From the NCBI GenBank assembly GCA_949297055.1, contig CASFRI010000057.1, forward strand, positions 1 to 46,826: 46,826 nt of DNA, written 5' to 3'. The translations under genes and the position numbers were made by a program. Within the stretch, counting starts at the first letter, position 1. Each line of letters opens with the position of its first letter. This DNA is from an uncultured bacterium. GTDB taxonomy: Bacteria > Bacillota_I > Bacilli_A > RFN20 > CAG-826. This document shows, piece after piece, positions 7,557 through 18,044 of the stretch. The notes below the pieces were generated by a model. That model was given only the letters and a program-made list of their open reading frames with translations, was not told the DNA's origin and ran no database searches.

Positions 7557-8653
7557 TGAAAATTCTCATCGTTTTTAATCATCCCGCTCCTTATAAAGTT
7601 CGCTTGTTTAATGAATTAGCGAAAAAATATGATATTCATGTTTTATTTGAACGTAAAAAAGCTAGCAATAGACCAGCTAGTTTTTATAGCGAAAAAATTA
7701 ACTTTTCTTATGAGTTTTTGAAAGGAATAAATGTTGGTCACGAAAATTTTATTTCTAAAGGAATTATTAAACATGTCCAAACTCATAAATATGACTTGAT
7801 TATCATGAATGGTTATTCCACTTTCGCTGAGATGAAAGCTATCAAATATTTTATTAAAAATAACATTGCATATTCTCTTTACGTCAATGGTGGTTTTGCA
7901 AGAATCGAGCCTAAATGGAAAAAAGAATTAAAAACAAAATTAATAAGTCACGCTAAATTCTATTTTGCTCCTTCTATAGAAGCTAAAAAATTTCTTGTCT
8001 ACTACGGTGCAAAACCTGATGACGTTTATCTTTACACCTATAGCACAATTTACGCAGATGAAATATTAAAAGAACCACTCACGCACGATGAAAAAATTAA
8101 ATTACGAAAAAAATTAAATTTACCAACCAAAAATATTTACATTTCTACTTCGCGTTTCGAAGAAAGAAAAAATCTTACTAAACTAATTTACTTTTTCATC
8201 GACGAGATGCCAAAGGATAGTAACCTTCTTCTTATAGGCGGAGGCCCATTAACGTATCGTTACTTACAAATCATACGCAAAGAAAAAGCTGATAACATCC
8301 AAGTTTATGAATATATGTCTAGAAGTGAAATGTTTGAATATCTAAGAGCATCTGACGTCTATTTATTTCCAACCTTGGAAGATATCTATGGTCACGTCGT
8401 AAATGAGGCGATGGCGAATGGCTTACCGGTTATTTCGAGTGATAAATCACTCGCCTCACTTAAATTAATTAAAAATGGTTACAATGGCTACATTTATAAA
8501 AGCGGAGATAAAGTTACATTTAAAAATTATATTTTTGAGTTAAGAAAGAAGAATCTTACTAACAATGCTTTAAAAACTGCAAAAGAAAATACCATTGAAA
8601 AAATGGTTCAAGACCACTATGCTATTTTTGAGGATGTAAAACAAAAAATATGA
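7556..8653 (+). CDS. Family 4-type glycosyltransferase
   Basis: A 365-residue GT-B fold glycosyltransferase, probably cytoplasmic or membrane-peripheral, acting in surface glycan or glycolipid assembly. N-terminal Rossmann half MKILIVFNHPAPYKVRLFNEL; the C-terminal nucleotide-sugar half contains ISTSRFEERKNL and the GT4 signature EDIYGHVVNEAMANGLPVISS at about 280-300. Sugar donor and acceptor cannot be read from sequence. The start is GTG at 7556; there is no ribosome site and the -10 box is 7 nt away, so a leaderless mRNA is likely. Its TGA stop overlaps the ATG of the next glycosyltransferase (ATGA). Confidence 0.85.
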   Translation: MKILIVFNHPAPYKVRLFNELAKKYDIHVLFERKKASNRPASFYSEKINFSYEFLKGINVGHENFISKGIIKHVQTHKYDLIIMNGYSTFAEMKAIKYFIKNNIAYSLYVNGGFARIEPKWKKELKTKLISHAKFYFAPSIEAKKFLVYYGAKPDDVYLYTYSTIYADEILKEPLTHDEKIKLRKKLNLPTKNIYISTSRFEERKNLTKLIYFFIDEMPKDSNLLLIGGGPLTYRYLQIIRKEKADNIQVYEYMSRSEMFEYLRASDVYLFPTLEDIYGHVVNEAMANGLPVISSDKSLASLKLIKNGYNGYIYKSGDKVTFKNYIFELRKKNLTNNALKTAKENTIEKMVQDHYAIFEDVKQKI

Positions 8654-9786
8654 AGATAATTTATGTAACAACATGTATTAATCCAAAAAGATTTTTTCAA
8701 GGTAACAAAGAAAATAAAAAAGCTTTAAATCCTAGTGGTCAAAACTTCCACTTTAAGATGATTAAAGCATTGAAATCTAAATGCGATATAGAAGTTATTT
8801 CTATTCCCCCTCTTTCTCCGTATCTGACAAATAGATTATACATTCCTCGTTTCGAAGAAGAAGTTGAAGGTATTAAATTTCATTACGTTCATGTCTCTTA
8901 TTCTAAAATTTATAAATTTGTTGGGTTAAGACATAATATTCGTAAAGAAATTAAAAAAATTATCATGCCCGATGATGTCATCATTTATGACGGCTTAAAT
9001 AGACCAGCAACTTTTGCCTTAGTGGATGCTTTCCCTAAACATAAAAAAGTGATGATTTTAACAGATGATCCAGCGAATTTAACTTATGGAGGAAAAGGCT
9101 ACACTAAATCACTTCAAAAACGTTATCCTAAAGTTGAAAACGCTATTGCTTTAACACCTCATCTATTCACCTTACTTCCTAACATCAAAAATAAATTACA
9201 AATTGAAGGTATCATGAACGAAAACCCTTTCAGTTTTGAACCTAATAAGTATAGTCCTTATATCTTCCTTGGAGGAGCGTTATTTTCTCGTTATGGTGTC
9301 GATACATTATTAAATGCATTTTTAGAACTAGAACACCCTACTCTTAACTTAGTGTTATGCGGTCAAGGCGACCTCGTCGAAATGCTTAATAAATGCGCTC
9401 AAAGATATCATCACGTTCATTTCTTAGGTCTTATTTCTAATGAAGAAATATTAAAACTTGAAGCGGGTGCATTATTTAACGTTAATCCTCGCCCAATCGA
9501 TGCGAGTGTCGATATCAATTCCGTCCCTTCTAAATTAATTGAATATGCTTCTAGCAAAAGACCTATTATTTCAACTAAAAATAACATTATTGAATCACTT
9601 TTTGGAAATCATATTTCTTATTTCAAAGGTGATGATTTAGAAAGCATTAAAGAAGGTTTAAAAGAAATGATTTCTCTTAGTGAAGAAAAAGCCATTAATA
9701 AAGGAAAAGAAGCATATAACGCCATCAAATCACGGCTCGATAGTGAAATTGTTGCCTCTAAAATATTAGACTTTCTTCACCAATAA
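8650..9786 (+). CDS. Glycosyltransferase, GT-B fold
   Basis: A 378-residue protein translationally coupled to the preceding glycosyltransferase by a 4-nt overlap. It has an N-terminal half that begins MKIIYVTTCINPKRFFQG and a nucleotide-sugar half with FLGGALFSRYGVDTLLNAFLEL, HFLGLISNEEI and NVNPRP...SVPSKLIEYASSKRPIIS (about 275-310), typical of group 1 glycosyltransferases. It lacks a clear EAMA motif, so family placement is looser than for its neighbour. It converges with the glycosyltransferase at 9766-10965, their tails overlapping by 21 nt with no terminator between them. Confidence 0.78.
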   Translation: MKIIYVTTCINPKRFFQGNKENKKALNPSGQNFHFKMIKALKSKCDIEVISIPPLSPYLTNRLYIPRFEEEVEGIKFHYVHVSYSKIYKFVGLRHNIRKEIKKIIMPDDVIIYDGLNRPATFALVDAFPKHKKVMILTDDPANLTYGGKGYTKSLQKRYPKVENAIALTPHLFTLLPNIKNKLQIEGIMNENPFSFEPNKYSPYIFLGGALFSRYGVDTLLNAFLELEHPTLNLVLCGQGDLVEMLNKCAQRYHHVHFLGLISNEEILKLEAGALFNVNPRPIDASVDINSVPSKLIEYASSKRPIISTKNNIIESLFGNHISYFKGDDLESIKEGLKEMISLSEEKAINKGKEAYNAIKSRLDSEIVASKILDFLHQ

Positions 9787-10965
9787 TTCTTGTTCAATTT
9801 GATCGACTATTTTATCTAAAGCGAAATGGGATTTGTAATAATAATAATTATTTTCTCCCATTTTTTCTTTCGCTAAGAAATCCATCTCTTTCATTTTGAT
9901 AATACTATTAGCGATATCATTAATGTTAGGCTTACAAATTAAAGCACCCTTAGTTTCTTCTAACACTTGTTTTCCATCCCCTCCTATAACTCCAATAATA
10001 GGTTTTTTATAAGTAAGATAAGAAATAAGTTTAGAAGGAATGGTGTTACCCACTACTCCACTTGGAAGTAAAGAAACATATAAAGCATCAATATTAGGAT
10101 AATAAAGACGTGCTTTCTTCATAGGGATGGGGCCATGAAAGATGACATTTTTAGCCATACCTAAACGTTTAATTTCTTCTTCTAATTTGATTTTATTCGT
10201 ACCCATTCCAATAATATGAAAATAAACATCATCATATTTTTTTATGACTTCTTTCATCGCTTGAGGAATAAGTTCGATACCTTGGATTGTTCCAATGTTG
10301 CCACAATATAAAATATGAAAGCCTTTTCCATATTCAATATTAGCTTCTTCATTTATAGACTCGCTAAATAAAGGAGGTTGAGGAATGTATTTATAATATT
10401 TATTTTCTAACTTTAAAACGTCATAAAAATAGTCTTTAAAAGAAGGTGAAGAAAGTAATATTTTATCGCATTTAGAGTAGATTGATTTTGACCATTTATA
10501 TAAGATTTTATAAAATAACCCATTTTCCTTAATAGCGTGAGTGATGACAGGTGAAATAGGCCAAAGATCAAGACAATGTAAAACGTGATTAATATGATAT
10601 TTACGCTTGTATATATTTGCTCCACTGACAGAAATAATAGGCGATAAAGATTGAGAATATACGACATCATATTCTTCTTTAAAATGTTTTAAAAATCGAC
10701 GTGAAGAAAAATAAAATGATAAGTAATTAAGTATAATCGACAAGCGATTACGCTTACGAGCAAAAAGATGAAGTCGAAACACTCTTACCCCGTCGATCAC
10801 TTCATACTTTACTTTCTTATATTCTTTTAAGATGTGATCAAACCCATAATTAGGTTTTCCGGTCACGACAGTAACATCGTGTCCACGACGCTTAAGTTCA
10901 CGACAAATGTCACTAATGACGAAATTTTCTGGATAATAGAATTGGCAAACAACTAAGATACGCAT
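9766..10965 (-). CDS. WbuB/WcaI-like glycosyltransferase
   Basis: A 399-residue GT4-type enzyme starting MRILVVCQFYYPENFVISDICRELKRRGHDVTVVTG, the opening of WcaI/WbuB-like transferases that add sugars such as fucosamine in O-antigen or capsule pathways. The C-terminal half has HILYCGNIGTIQGIELI, VIFHGPIPMKKA and TIPSKLISYLTYKKPIIGVIGGDG. Substrate is unknown. No ribosome site is seen before the ATG; an extended -10 (TGCTATAAT, complement of 10982-10990) gives a leader of only about 10 nt. It is divergent from the flippase gene across 59 nt. Confidence 0.83.
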   Translation of the reverse strand: MRILVVCQFYYPENFVISDICRELKRRGHDVTVVTGKPNYGFDHILKEYKKVKYEVIDGVRVFRLHLFARKRNRLSIILNYLSFYFSSRRFLKHFKEEYDVVYSQSLSPIISVSGANIYKRKYHINHVLHCLDLWPISPVITHAIKENGLFYKILYKWSKSIYSKCDKILLSSPSFKDYFYDVLKLENKYYKYIPQPPLFSESINEEANIEYGKGFHILYCGNIGTIQGIELIPQAMKEVIKKYDDVYFHIIGMGTNKIKLEEEIKRLGMAKNVIFHGPIPMKKARLYYPNIDALYVSLLPSGVVGNTIPSKLISYLTYKKPIIGVIGGDGKQVLEETKGALICKPNINDIANSIIKMKEMDFLAKEKMGENNYYYYKSHFALDKIVDQIEQELLVKKV

Positions 10966-10981
10966 ATTTTTTACGCTTTAA

Positions 10982-10990
10982 ATTATAGCA
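10982..10990 (-). promoter_or_regulatory. Extended -10 promoter of the WbuB-like gene
   Basis: TGCTATAAT on the minus strand, 16 nt before the ATG. No good -35 is visible, which fits an extended -10. Confidence 0.5.
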
Positions 10991-11024
10991 ATATATAAGA
11001 AAATATTATATATTTACTTCTATC

Positions 11025-12563
11025 ATGGATTCAAAAGATTACAACATTCGTGCAAATGTCATCGCTAATATCATTAAAACGGCTGTTCTAATGATTTTAA
11101 GTTTTATTACATTTCCTTACGTCTGCCGAGTATTAACTCAAATTAGTGAGCCTAATATTCCAGGCGTTGGGGCTAATGCTTTAGGCTTATATACGTGGGC
11201 AGCAACATTCGTTTATTATTTTTTAACATTAGCAAGAATTGGTCTACCAAATATTGCTGTTAGAGAATGCGCAAAAGTAAGAGATGATCGAGCGAAATTA
11301 TCGCATAAAGCACAAGAGTTTTTTATCTTACAAGCTATTCTTTCACTTATCTCTTTCCTCCTTATGGTCATCATCATGTATTCCATAGGTGGTGAATTTA
11401 AAGAAAACGCTAATTTGATTTTTATTTTATCACTTAATTTTCTCATCGGAGTATTTTCCTTCGAATGGATTTATATTGCTTTAGAAAAACATTTTTATCT
11501 TACGATTCGTTCCATCTTAATTTTAGCTGTCGTCACTGTTTTAACATTCCAATTTATTACTCGACCAGAAGATTACTTTTTATACGCAATACTAATGATT
11601 TCAACGACGGCATTATCAACTATTTCTAATTTGATTTTTATTAATAAACATATTTCATTTAAGAAGACTGCACCTTACAATTTTAAACAATATATTAAGC
11701 CAATGATCGTTTTATTTATCATTGCCATATTAGTAACAATATATGATAAAAGCGATACTTTTATTCTTGGTGTCATCGATGTTGAAATGGAAGCTGTTGC
11801 TTCTTATCAAGTAGGCGTTAAAGCTATCGAAATTATTATCGGAGTCATCGTTTCATTATCGATGGTTTTTACACCACGTGCGTCAAGATTAATTGAAGTA
11901 GAAGATAAATCTTATTTTAGACGTTTGACATCTTATTCGATGAATATTGTGACTTTCATATCTGTTCCCGCTATTATTACCATGGCTTCGCTTGCCACTC
12001 CTCTTACTGCCTTAATAAGTGGGGATTATCAAGCAAACATTTATAAAGACGCTCCAATCGTACTTATGATTTTAGCGTGCATGATCATAACTTTTTCTAT
12101 TTCTAATTTGATTTATACGCAAATTCTTATTCCACTTAAAAAAGAAAAAGTTTATATGCTTACAATGTTAATTGGGGCAATAATTAATATCGTTTTATGC
12201 ATCGTTTTAGGAATTTATGCCTTCCCTACTTCACCTGCTATTGGAGTTGCTATTGCGACGATGATTAGCGATATATTAGTAATGGCATTTTTATTAATTT
12301 ATTCTTGGAAACATATATATTATGCAATTCTTAATCTAAACAATTTAAAAATTTTTATTGCTGGTATATTAATTATTTTCACTAGTGTTTTCCTTTATCC
12401 TGTCATTGATCAAGCACTTTTAAACGCTATACCTACAATGCAAACTCTCATCTATTGTTTAGATATTATTCTCATCGTTTTAATCGATGCTGTTATCTAT
12501 CTAGGCTTTTTAATTATTAGCAAAGAAAATCTCATCTCTTCTTTCTTTAGAAAAAACAAATAA
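11025..12563 (+). CDS. Oligosaccharide flippase, Wzx/RfbX family
   Basis: A 512-residue polytopic membrane protein with about 14 hydrophobic segments, matching the polysaccharide-synthesis flippase family (MOP superfamily). The start MDSKDYNIRANVIANIIKTAVLMILSFITFPYVCRVL is typical: the first helix carries the FPYVCRVL motif. It would move lipid-linked oligosaccharide across the membrane, working with the three adjacent glycosyltransferases. The ATG at 11025 has no ribosome site; TATATT at 11009-11014 would leave a leader of only a few nucleotides. It is followed by a bidirectional terminator. Confidence 0.88.
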   Translation: MDSKDYNIRANVIANIIKTAVLMILSFITFPYVCRVLTQISEPNIPGVGANALGLYTWAATFVYYFLTLARIGLPNIAVRECAKVRDDRAKLSHKAQEFFILQAILSLISFLLMVIIMYSIGGEFKENANLIFILSLNFLIGVFSFEWIYIALEKHFYLTIRSILILAVVTVLTFQFITRPEDYFLYAILMISTTALSTISNLIFINKHISFKKTAPYNFKQYIKPMIVLFIIAILVTIYDKSDTFILGVIDVEMEAVASYQVGVKAIEIIIGVIVSLSMVFTPRASRLIEVEDKSYFRRLTSYSMNIVTFISVPAIITMASLATPLTALISGDYQANIYKDAPIVLMILACMIITFSISNLIYTQILIPLKKEKVYMLTMLIGAIINIVLCIVLGIYAFPTSPAIGVAIATMISDILVMAFLLIYSWKHIYYAILNLNNLKIFIAGILIIFTSVFLYPVIDQALLNAIPTMQTLIYCLDIILIVLIDAVIYLGFLIISKENLISSFFRKNK

Positions 12564-12566
12564 AAA

Positions 12567-12640
12567 GAGGAGGCTATAAAATATCATAATAATGAGAAAG
12601 GAGTGCAATTATGACAAGGAGGAGCCTCCCCTTCTAAAAA
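12567..12640 (+). other. Structured intergenic segment with an 8-codon ORF
   Basis: GGAGGCT (12569-12575) pairs with AGCCTCC (12623-12629). Between and over the right arm lies ATG ACA AGG AGG AGC CTC CCC TTC TAA (12611-12637, MTRRSLPF), preceded by AAAGGAG at 7-nt spacing. It could be a leader peptide or chance. Nothing else is seen in the gap besides the terminator. Confidence 0.35.
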
Positions 12641-12662
12641 TAATCTTAAACCTAAATTAAAG

Positions 12663-12690
12663 AAAAATCCACTGCTGGAGTGGATTTTTT
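12663..12690. terminator. Bidirectional terminator between flippase and LRR genes
   Basis: An 11-bp perfect stem (12663-12673 with 12679-12689) and a 5-nt loop with T-runs on both strands. It serves the plus-strand flippase and the minus-strand opp/LRR operon. Confidence 0.88.
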
Positions 12691-12715
12691 TAAAATATTT
12701 TCGATTTAAATATAT

Positions 12716-14707
12716 TTATTCACCAACGTTAATGGGGGTGGGGATACCTTGTTCGTTATATTCCCATTCACCTGCCCAATAAACAGGAATCGACTCATCT
12801 TTCCAATCTTCGACCCAAATACGATTATAATTTGGTTTTTCCGTCAAAGAATAAATGACGAAATTATCATTCATTTCAGTGAACGCAAGTGATTCAACTT
12901 GTCTTAAATTTTCAGGTAAGACGACGTAATCAAGCGAAGTACATTGAGCGAAACTACGGTTACGAATAACACCGACACTAGAAGGAATATCGATGCTTTC
13001 TAAAGAAACACATCCATCGAATAAAGAAGCTGGAATAGCGCTAAATCTAGAATTGTTGGGAAGTATGATACTTCTTAGTGATGAGGCATTTCTAAAAACA
13101 GCGGAATTGAAATTGAACACAGAATCTGGAATGACAATTTCTTTTAAAGAAGTACAATTTTCAAAAGCACTTGGCCCAATCACTTCTAAAGAAGAACTAT
13201 ATGTAATAGTGCCAACTGGATTACCTTCCGCATCAATATCGCTATAATTAGCGTTTAATTCAAATTTAATATGTTCTAAATTCGTGTTGTTATAAAATTG
13301 ATAACCTTGGACTTCACTAACGCCACTTGGAATAATGATACTTGTAAATTGAGGAGCGTCTTCCACATTATCGCTTCCAAAAATATAACCATCAGAACCA
13401 ACCGCACTAAAAGTAGTTAAAGTGCTAGGTAACATAATCATACCTTCGTATGAACCAGGTAAAATTTCACCATTCACATCTAAAACTTGGAATGTTCTTA
13501 AAGAAACACAATTTCTAAATGCATATTGACCAATACTACGTAAGCCGACATCGTAAGCCACAACTTTTTCCAACTGACGACAATTTTCAAAGACACCAGT
13601 TTGAATGCTAGTAATGCCTTGAGGAATCCTAATTTCTTTAATGGCAGTATGTCTAAATGCATATTGACCAATACTTGTTAAATCACGAGGTAGATTAACA
13701 CTAGTTAAAGAAGTACAACCATCGAACATATAAGAAGAAATAGTTGTAAGCAACGCATCCGTCGAAATAGTAAAACTACTTAAATTAATGCAATTTTGGA
13801 ACACCCCTTCGCCTAAAGTAGATAAGCTTGCAGGGAAAGAGAAGTCTCCACTAATGTTCGTATTAGCGAAGGCATAGGCACCAATACTTGTAAGATTATT
13901 TGGTAAATCAGTTGAATCTAAAGTTAAAGAAGTACAACCATCAAATGCATTCGCGCCGATTGAGGTCACACTATTATGGAAACGCACTTCTTTAAGATTG
14001 ATACAATCTTCAAATAAGGTTGAAGGGATTTCGGTAATTGTTTCAGGAATCTCGGCAAAAACCACTCCTTCTTGACCAGCAAACAATGAATTTGTGACAC
14101 CAGTAACATTGCCAAAAGTAATGTCTACAATATTATAAACACTAGGATCAAATTCTGCTTTTGTTTCTTCACTCGCCACTAAAACAGTATTTGTAGGGAA
14201 AATTCCAGTATAAGCAATAATAACTTGGCCAAGATAAACCCAACCATCTTCATCAGAAGAATGTTCGATGTAATAAGTGCCTACAAAAGCATTTTCACCA
14301 ATTTCATTTATGTTTTGGCTTGGAATAATTTCTCTTAAATTTGTGCAACCATAAAATGCGCGATCACCAATCGTTGTAATCGTATCAGGCAAAGTAACTT
14401 TTCTTAAACGGGTAAAATTCATAAATGCCTCATCGGCAATAGTTGTGACAGGATAACCATCAATAGACTTAGGAACGACAAAATCTTCAGGAGCGTTAAC
14501 TTCATCGATATCAGTAATGATGACTTCTCTATTTCGATCTTGTAAAGTGTAGCGATATGAAATGAAAGGAATATTAACAATATCATTGAGCCAAAATACG
14601 ATGAGAGCCCAATAAGTTAAAGAAAGAGCAATAATTGCCACAGCGGCAAAAATCGAAGCTTTAATAATAGTTTTCTTCGTTTGAGGACTAATCTTTTTTA
14701 CGTTCAT
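12716..14707 (-). CDS. BspA-like leucine-rich repeat surface protein, N-terminally anchored
   Basis: A 663-residue protein. One membrane helix (about residues 12-38) near a Lys-rich N-terminus leaves the rest outside as a signal anchor. Most of the protein is LRR_5/BspA-type repeats, about a dozen, of the form AFxxCTSLxxVxLPxxLTSIGxYAF. The C-terminus ends in [15 protein letters not shown]. The chosen start is ATG 14707, preceded by AAAGGAGGG; an upstream ATG at 14755 has no such site. The gene overlaps the oppF end by 20 nt, so it is the last gene of the opp operon. BspA-like proteins often bind host or bacterial surfaces; a link to peptide capture is inference from the operon. Confidence 0.85.
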   Translation of the reverse strand: MNVKKISPQTKKTIIKASIFAAVAIIALSLTYWALIVFWLNDIVNIPFISYRYTLQDRNREVIITDIDEVNAPEDFVVPKSIDGYPVTTIADEAFMNFTRLRKVTLPDTITTIGDRAFYGCTNLREIIPSQNINEIGENAFVGTYYIEHSSDEDGWVYLGQVIIAYTGIFPTNTVLVASEETKAEFDPSVYNIVDITFGNVTGVTNSLFAGQEGVVFAEIPETITEIPSTLFEDCINLKEVRFHNSVTSIGANAFDGCTSLTLDSTDLPNNLTSIGAYAFANTNISGDFSFPASLSTLGEGVFQNCINLSSFTISTDALLTTISSYMFDGCTSLTSVNLPRDLTSIGQYAFRHTAIKEIRIPQGITSIQTGVFENCRQLEKVVAYDVGLRSIGQYAFRNCVSLRTFQVLDVNGEILPGSYEGMIMLPSTLTTFSAVGSDGYIFGSDNVEDAPQFTSIIIPSGVSEVQGYQFYNNTNLEHIKFELNANYSDIDAEGNPVGTITYSSSLEVIGPSAFENCTSLKEIVIPDSVFNFNSAVFRNASSLRSIILPNNSRFSAIPASLFDGCVSLESIDIPSSVGVIRNRSFAQCTSLDYVVLPENLRQVESLAFTEMNDNFVIYSLTEKPNYNRIWVEDWKDESIPVYWAGEWEYNEQGIPTPINVGE

Positions 14708-15869
14708 TTTTTTGCCCTCCTTTGGTCTTTGCTTTAAGTTTATCATTATAAGCATTAAGTGCTTCTAAATCTTTTTTGTATTTTTCTAATTCAACCTTAT
14801 TTGCACGCACAAAGTGATTAGGTTCAATTTCATAAAAATCAGGTTTATCATCGTCACTATAGTGATGCATTTCAGGAGAATAAACGACAATCTTTTTCTT
14901 ACTTTCGATGCGTGGATCTGGAATTGGAACAGCGGAAAGCAAAGCTTTTGTATACGGATGAAGCGGTGCTTCAAATAGTCTATTTGCATCACAAAGTTCA
15001 ACAATTTTACCAGAATTGATGACAGCAATACGATCGGAAATGTAACGGACGACACTTAAGTCGTGAGCGATGAATAAAACAGTCATTTTATATTCTTGTT
15101 GGAATTGTTTAATTAAATTTAAAACCTGGGCACGAATCGAAACATCAAGCGCGGATATTGGCTCATCTGCGATGACCATTTCAGGTCCCATAATCATACA
15201 ACGAGCAATGCCGATACGTTGTCTTTGACCACCACTAAATTCGTGTGGATAACGTTTTAAATGTTCAGGCATCAAACCAACTTTTTCAAGCATCATAGTC
15301 ACTTTATCTAAACGATCTTCTTCATTATCGTAAAGATGAAATGCACGTATGCCTTCGGAAACGATATAATCGACATTAGCCCTTTCATTTAAAGACGCGC
15401 TTGGATCTTGGAAAATCATTTGAATTTTCGTTTTTAAAGCACGTTCGACGTGATGAGGAATCTTGCCTGAAATAGGCACGTTATTATAAGTAATAACACC
15501 ACCAGAAACAGGATTGACACGAATAATTGCACGACCAATAGTAGTTTTACCAGAACCTGATTCACCTACTAAACCTAAAATTTCACCACGTTTAATATCC
15601 AAATTTAAATGGTTGATGACAACTCTTTCCGTATTACCGCGTTTAAAACCAATTCTAACATCACGTAATTTGACTAAGATTTCGTCTTCATTTTTAATTT
15701 GCCCTTTCGGTTCTACAAATGTAGGAGCGTTTTTCTTTTTACGATATCTTTTTTCGTGCTGTTCTTTTAAATAAGCGACGACATCTTCATTTGTATGTGC
15801 TCCCGTATCGAAAACTTCATGGGCTAATTCTTTTGCCTTATTAGGTGTCATCTTTTCATCGTTTCTCAT
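14688..15869 (-). CDS. oppF: Oligopeptide ABC transporter ATPase OppF
   Basis: The second ATPase of the oligopeptide importer. Walker A GESGSGKT, signature [14 protein letters not shown] and Walker [15 protein letters not shown] are intact, and a C-terminal oligopeptide-transporter tail follows ([16 protein letters not shown]). A Lys-rich N-terminal extension of about 60 residues precedes the ABC domain, longer than in typical OppF. The start is taken as ATG 15869, with AGTTAGG 8 nt upstream; an in-frame GTG at 15878 is the alternative. It overlaps the oppD end by 14 nt (the oppD stop is TGA) and the LRR gene start at its own end. Confidence 0.93.
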   Translation of the reverse strand: MRNDEKMTPNKAKELAHEVFDTGAHTNEDVVAYLKEQHEKRYRKKKNAPTFVEPKGQIKNEDEILVKLRDVRIGFKRGNTERVVINHLNLDIKRGEILGLVGESGSGKTTIGRAIIRVNPVSGGVITYNNVPISGKIPHHVERALKTKIQMIFQDPSASLNERANVDYIVSEGIRAFHLYDNEEDRLDKVTMMLEKVGLMPEHLKRYPHEFSGGQRQRIGIARCMIMGPEMVIADEPISALDVSIRAQVLNLIKQFQQEYKMTVLFIAHDLSVVRYISDRIAVINSGKIVELCDANRLFEAPLHPYTKALLSAVPIPDPRIESKKKIVVYSPEMHHYSDDDKPDFYEIEPNHFVRANKVELEKYKKDLEALNAYNDKLKAKTKGGQKNERKKD

Positions 15870-16944
15870 ACGTATCACCTAACTCTTTCTGAAGTTCATC
15901 CGCGGCTATTTGCATTCTTTCACGCAAATTGCGAATGACACGGGGTTTTTCAACGTTGGGTGCATTCTTATCTAGCAACCACGTTTTTGCGTAATGTGTA
16001 TCGCTTATTTTAAATAAAGGAGGTTCTTGAATGTAATCGATACGAAGAGCATATTCATTACGCGGTGCAAATGCATCACCAATAATTTCATCACCAAATG
16101 TTGGTGGGTTACCTTTAATATAAAGCAATGGTTCTTCTTTCGTGCCAAGTTGCGGTAAGCTAGAAAGAAGCGCCCAAGTATATGGATGAGCAGGACGATA
16201 GAAAACATCTTCAGCCGTGCCAATTTCTACAAATTGACCGCCGTACATGACAGCAATACGATCCGCCACTTTAGCGACGACACCTAAGTCGTGGGTAATG
16301 AAGATAATAGTCCAACCATATTCTTCTTGTAATTCTTTAATTAAATCTAAAATTTGTGTTTGAACAGTGACGTCTAAAGCTGTCGTTGGTTCATCACAAA
16401 TTAAAACTTCTGGGCGACACGCTAACGCAATAGCGATGACGACTCTTTGTCTCATTCCACCACTATATTGGAAAGGATAATCATCATATCTTTTTCGTGC
16501 ATCAGGAATTCTTACTCTTTCAAGTAATTTGATAGCTTCTTCTTTTGCCTCTTTTTTAGATAAACCATGATGCAACCTTAAAACTTCACTAATTTGATAA
16601 CCAATTGATAACAATGGATTTAATGAAGTCATTGGATCTTGGAAAATAGTAGCAATTCTTTTGCCTCTAATGCCATACCAATCTTTCGATTTTTTAAATT
16701 TTGTCACATCGATATCGCCAAACATGATGAAACCACTATCGATGTAACCATTTGCATCTAACATTCCAGTGAAAGTTTTAGTGAAAACTGATTTACCAGA
16801 ACCTGATTCACCGACGATGGCTAAAGTTTCGCCTTTGTAAACATCTAATGAAATATCACGAATAACGTGAACTTTTTTACCATGTGAAAGGAATTTGACG
16901 TTAAGATTTTTGACGGAGATGACTATTTCTTTTTCATTTGTCAT
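15856..16944 (-). CDS. oppD: Oligopeptide ABC transporter ATPase OppD
   Basis: A 362-residue ATPase with Walker A GESGSGKS (45-52), signature [14 protein letters not shown], Walker [15 protein letters not shown] and the C-terminal OppD/DppD tail ([15 protein letters not shown]...[36 protein letters not shown]). In most OppD/DppD proteins this tail reads CxFxPRCxxA...C and can bind an iron-sulfur cluster; here all these cysteines are replaced ([15 protein letters not shown]). It pairs with OppF on the cytoplasmic face. Ribosome site AAAGGAA lies upstream of ATG 16944, 15 nt after the oppC stop. Confidence 0.94.
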   Translation of the reverse strand: MTNEKEIVISVKNLNVKFLSHGKKVHVIRDISLDVYKGETLAIVGESGSGKSVFTKTFTGMLDANGYIDSGFIMFGDIDVTKFKKSKDWYGIRGKRIATIFQDPMTSLNPLLSIGYQISEVLRLHHGLSKKEAKEEAIKLLERVRIPDARKRYDDYPFQYSGGMRQRVVIAIALACRPEVLICDEPTTALDVTVQTQILDLIKELQEEYGWTIIFITHDLGVVAKVADRIAVMYGGQFVEIGTAEDVFYRPAHPYTWALLSSLPQLGTKEEPLLYIKGNPPTFGDEIIGDAFAPRNEYALRIDYIQEPPLFKISDTHYAKTWLLDKNAPNVEKPRVIRNLRERMQIAADELQKELGDTYEKR

Positions 16945-16959
16945 ATCAAAAATTCCTTT

Positions 16960-18030
16960 CTACCTGTGATTCTTAGGATCAGTCGCATCTGAAAGCGCTA
17001 GGCCTAAGTAGAAGAAGGCGACCGTAAGAGGCACTAAAACTACCAGTGGTGCAACTAATAAATACCAATATTCCATCCAGGGCGCACTAGCGCCAGATGC
17101 TGTAGCAGTCGCCCCTTGCGTCGCTTGTGTCAAAACTTGGCCTAAAGTAATATCACCTTTAGAAATTTTGAAGGAAAGACCGAAGAAGGCAAGACCAACT
17201 TCAGAAGAAATAGCAGCAGGAATAGAAGTCGAAGCTACAGTGACAATAACACTTACTAAGTAAGGTAATAAGTTATGAGTAATCATTGCTTTAGAAGATG
17301 AACCTAATGTCATAGAAGCGATATTGTATTCTCGGTTTCTAATAATAATAATTTGGTTTCTTACAAAACTTGCTAAACCAAGCCAACCAAACATAGTTAA
17401 TAAGAAAGTAACAATTAAGAATGCATAATCATCCATATATTTGACGAGTAGTTGCATAAACAAGATGTTAAGTAAAATGCTTGGAACGTTATTAACAAAG
17501 TTGCGAATTTCTAGCATGATTGGATCGAGCCATTTAAAATAACCCCAAAGAGAGCCAATTAAAATACCAAGGAAAGTATCGATTAAGGCTACGACGACAC
17601 CAAGAAGTAATGATAATCTTGCTCCTTCCCAGACGACCGACCACATATCTAAACCTTCCCAAGCCGCACCCATATTGTGGCCGCAGACACCAAACCAGTT
17701 AACAGCATTAGGCCAGACATAATAGCCTTGACTTGCTTCGCCAAATCGATCTGCTTCATCGAATGGAACGACTTTAAATGAATGAATCATCGGCCCAAAA
17801 ATAGTGAAGAACACGATGAGGAATAATAAGAATAAACAGACGATGACAAGAGGATTTTTAAATAAGTTGCGGAAAGTAATTTTCCAATAGGAATAAGGAG
17901 CCGTATTAAGTTTTTCAATTTCATCATCTTGCGTTCCGACAACAGTAAATAAATCATCGACATCATGTGGAATGAGTTCGTCGACATTTTTTGTGCCGCT
18001 TGCGTGTGTAGAAGTCATTTTTTCTAACAT
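16960..18030 (-). CDS. oppC: Oligopeptide ABC transporter permease OppC
   Basis: A 356-residue inner-membrane permease. An N-terminal cytoplasmic segment leads to helix 1 at about 55-78 (NPLVIVCLFLLFLIVFFTIFG). The ABC-permease region contains ARLSLLLGVVVALIDTFLGILIGSLWGYF and the EAA-like loop around LGSSSKAMITHNLLPY, which contacts the ATPases. The insert between helices 1 and 2 contains a lone cysteine (GVCGHNMG). Start ATG 18030 is preceded by AAAGGAGG. It lies 14 nt after oppB. Confidence 0.93.
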   Translation of the reverse strand: MLEKMTSTHASGTKNVDELIPHDVDDLFTVVGTQDDEIEKLNTAPYSYWKITFRNLFKNPLVIVCLFLLFLIVFFTIFGPMIHSFKVVPFDEADRFGEASQGYYVWPNAVNWFGVCGHNMGAAWEGLDMWSVVWEGARLSLLLGVVVALIDTFLGILIGSLWGYFKWLDPIMLEIRNFVNNVPSILLNILFMQLLVKYMDDYAFLIVTFLLTMFGWLGLASFVRNQIIIIRNREYNIASMTLGSSSKAMITHNLLPYLVSVIVTVASTSIPAAISSEVGLAFFGLSFKISKGDITLGQVLTQATQGATATASGASAPWMEYWYLLVAPLVVLVPLTVAFFYLGLALSDATDPKNHR

Positions 18031-18044
18031 AGTTGCCTCCTTTC

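Noticed and set aside
14708-14755. Longer start for the LRR protein
   Set aside because: The extra residues are read from inside oppF and lack a ribosome site, while AAAGGAGGG precedes ATG 14707.
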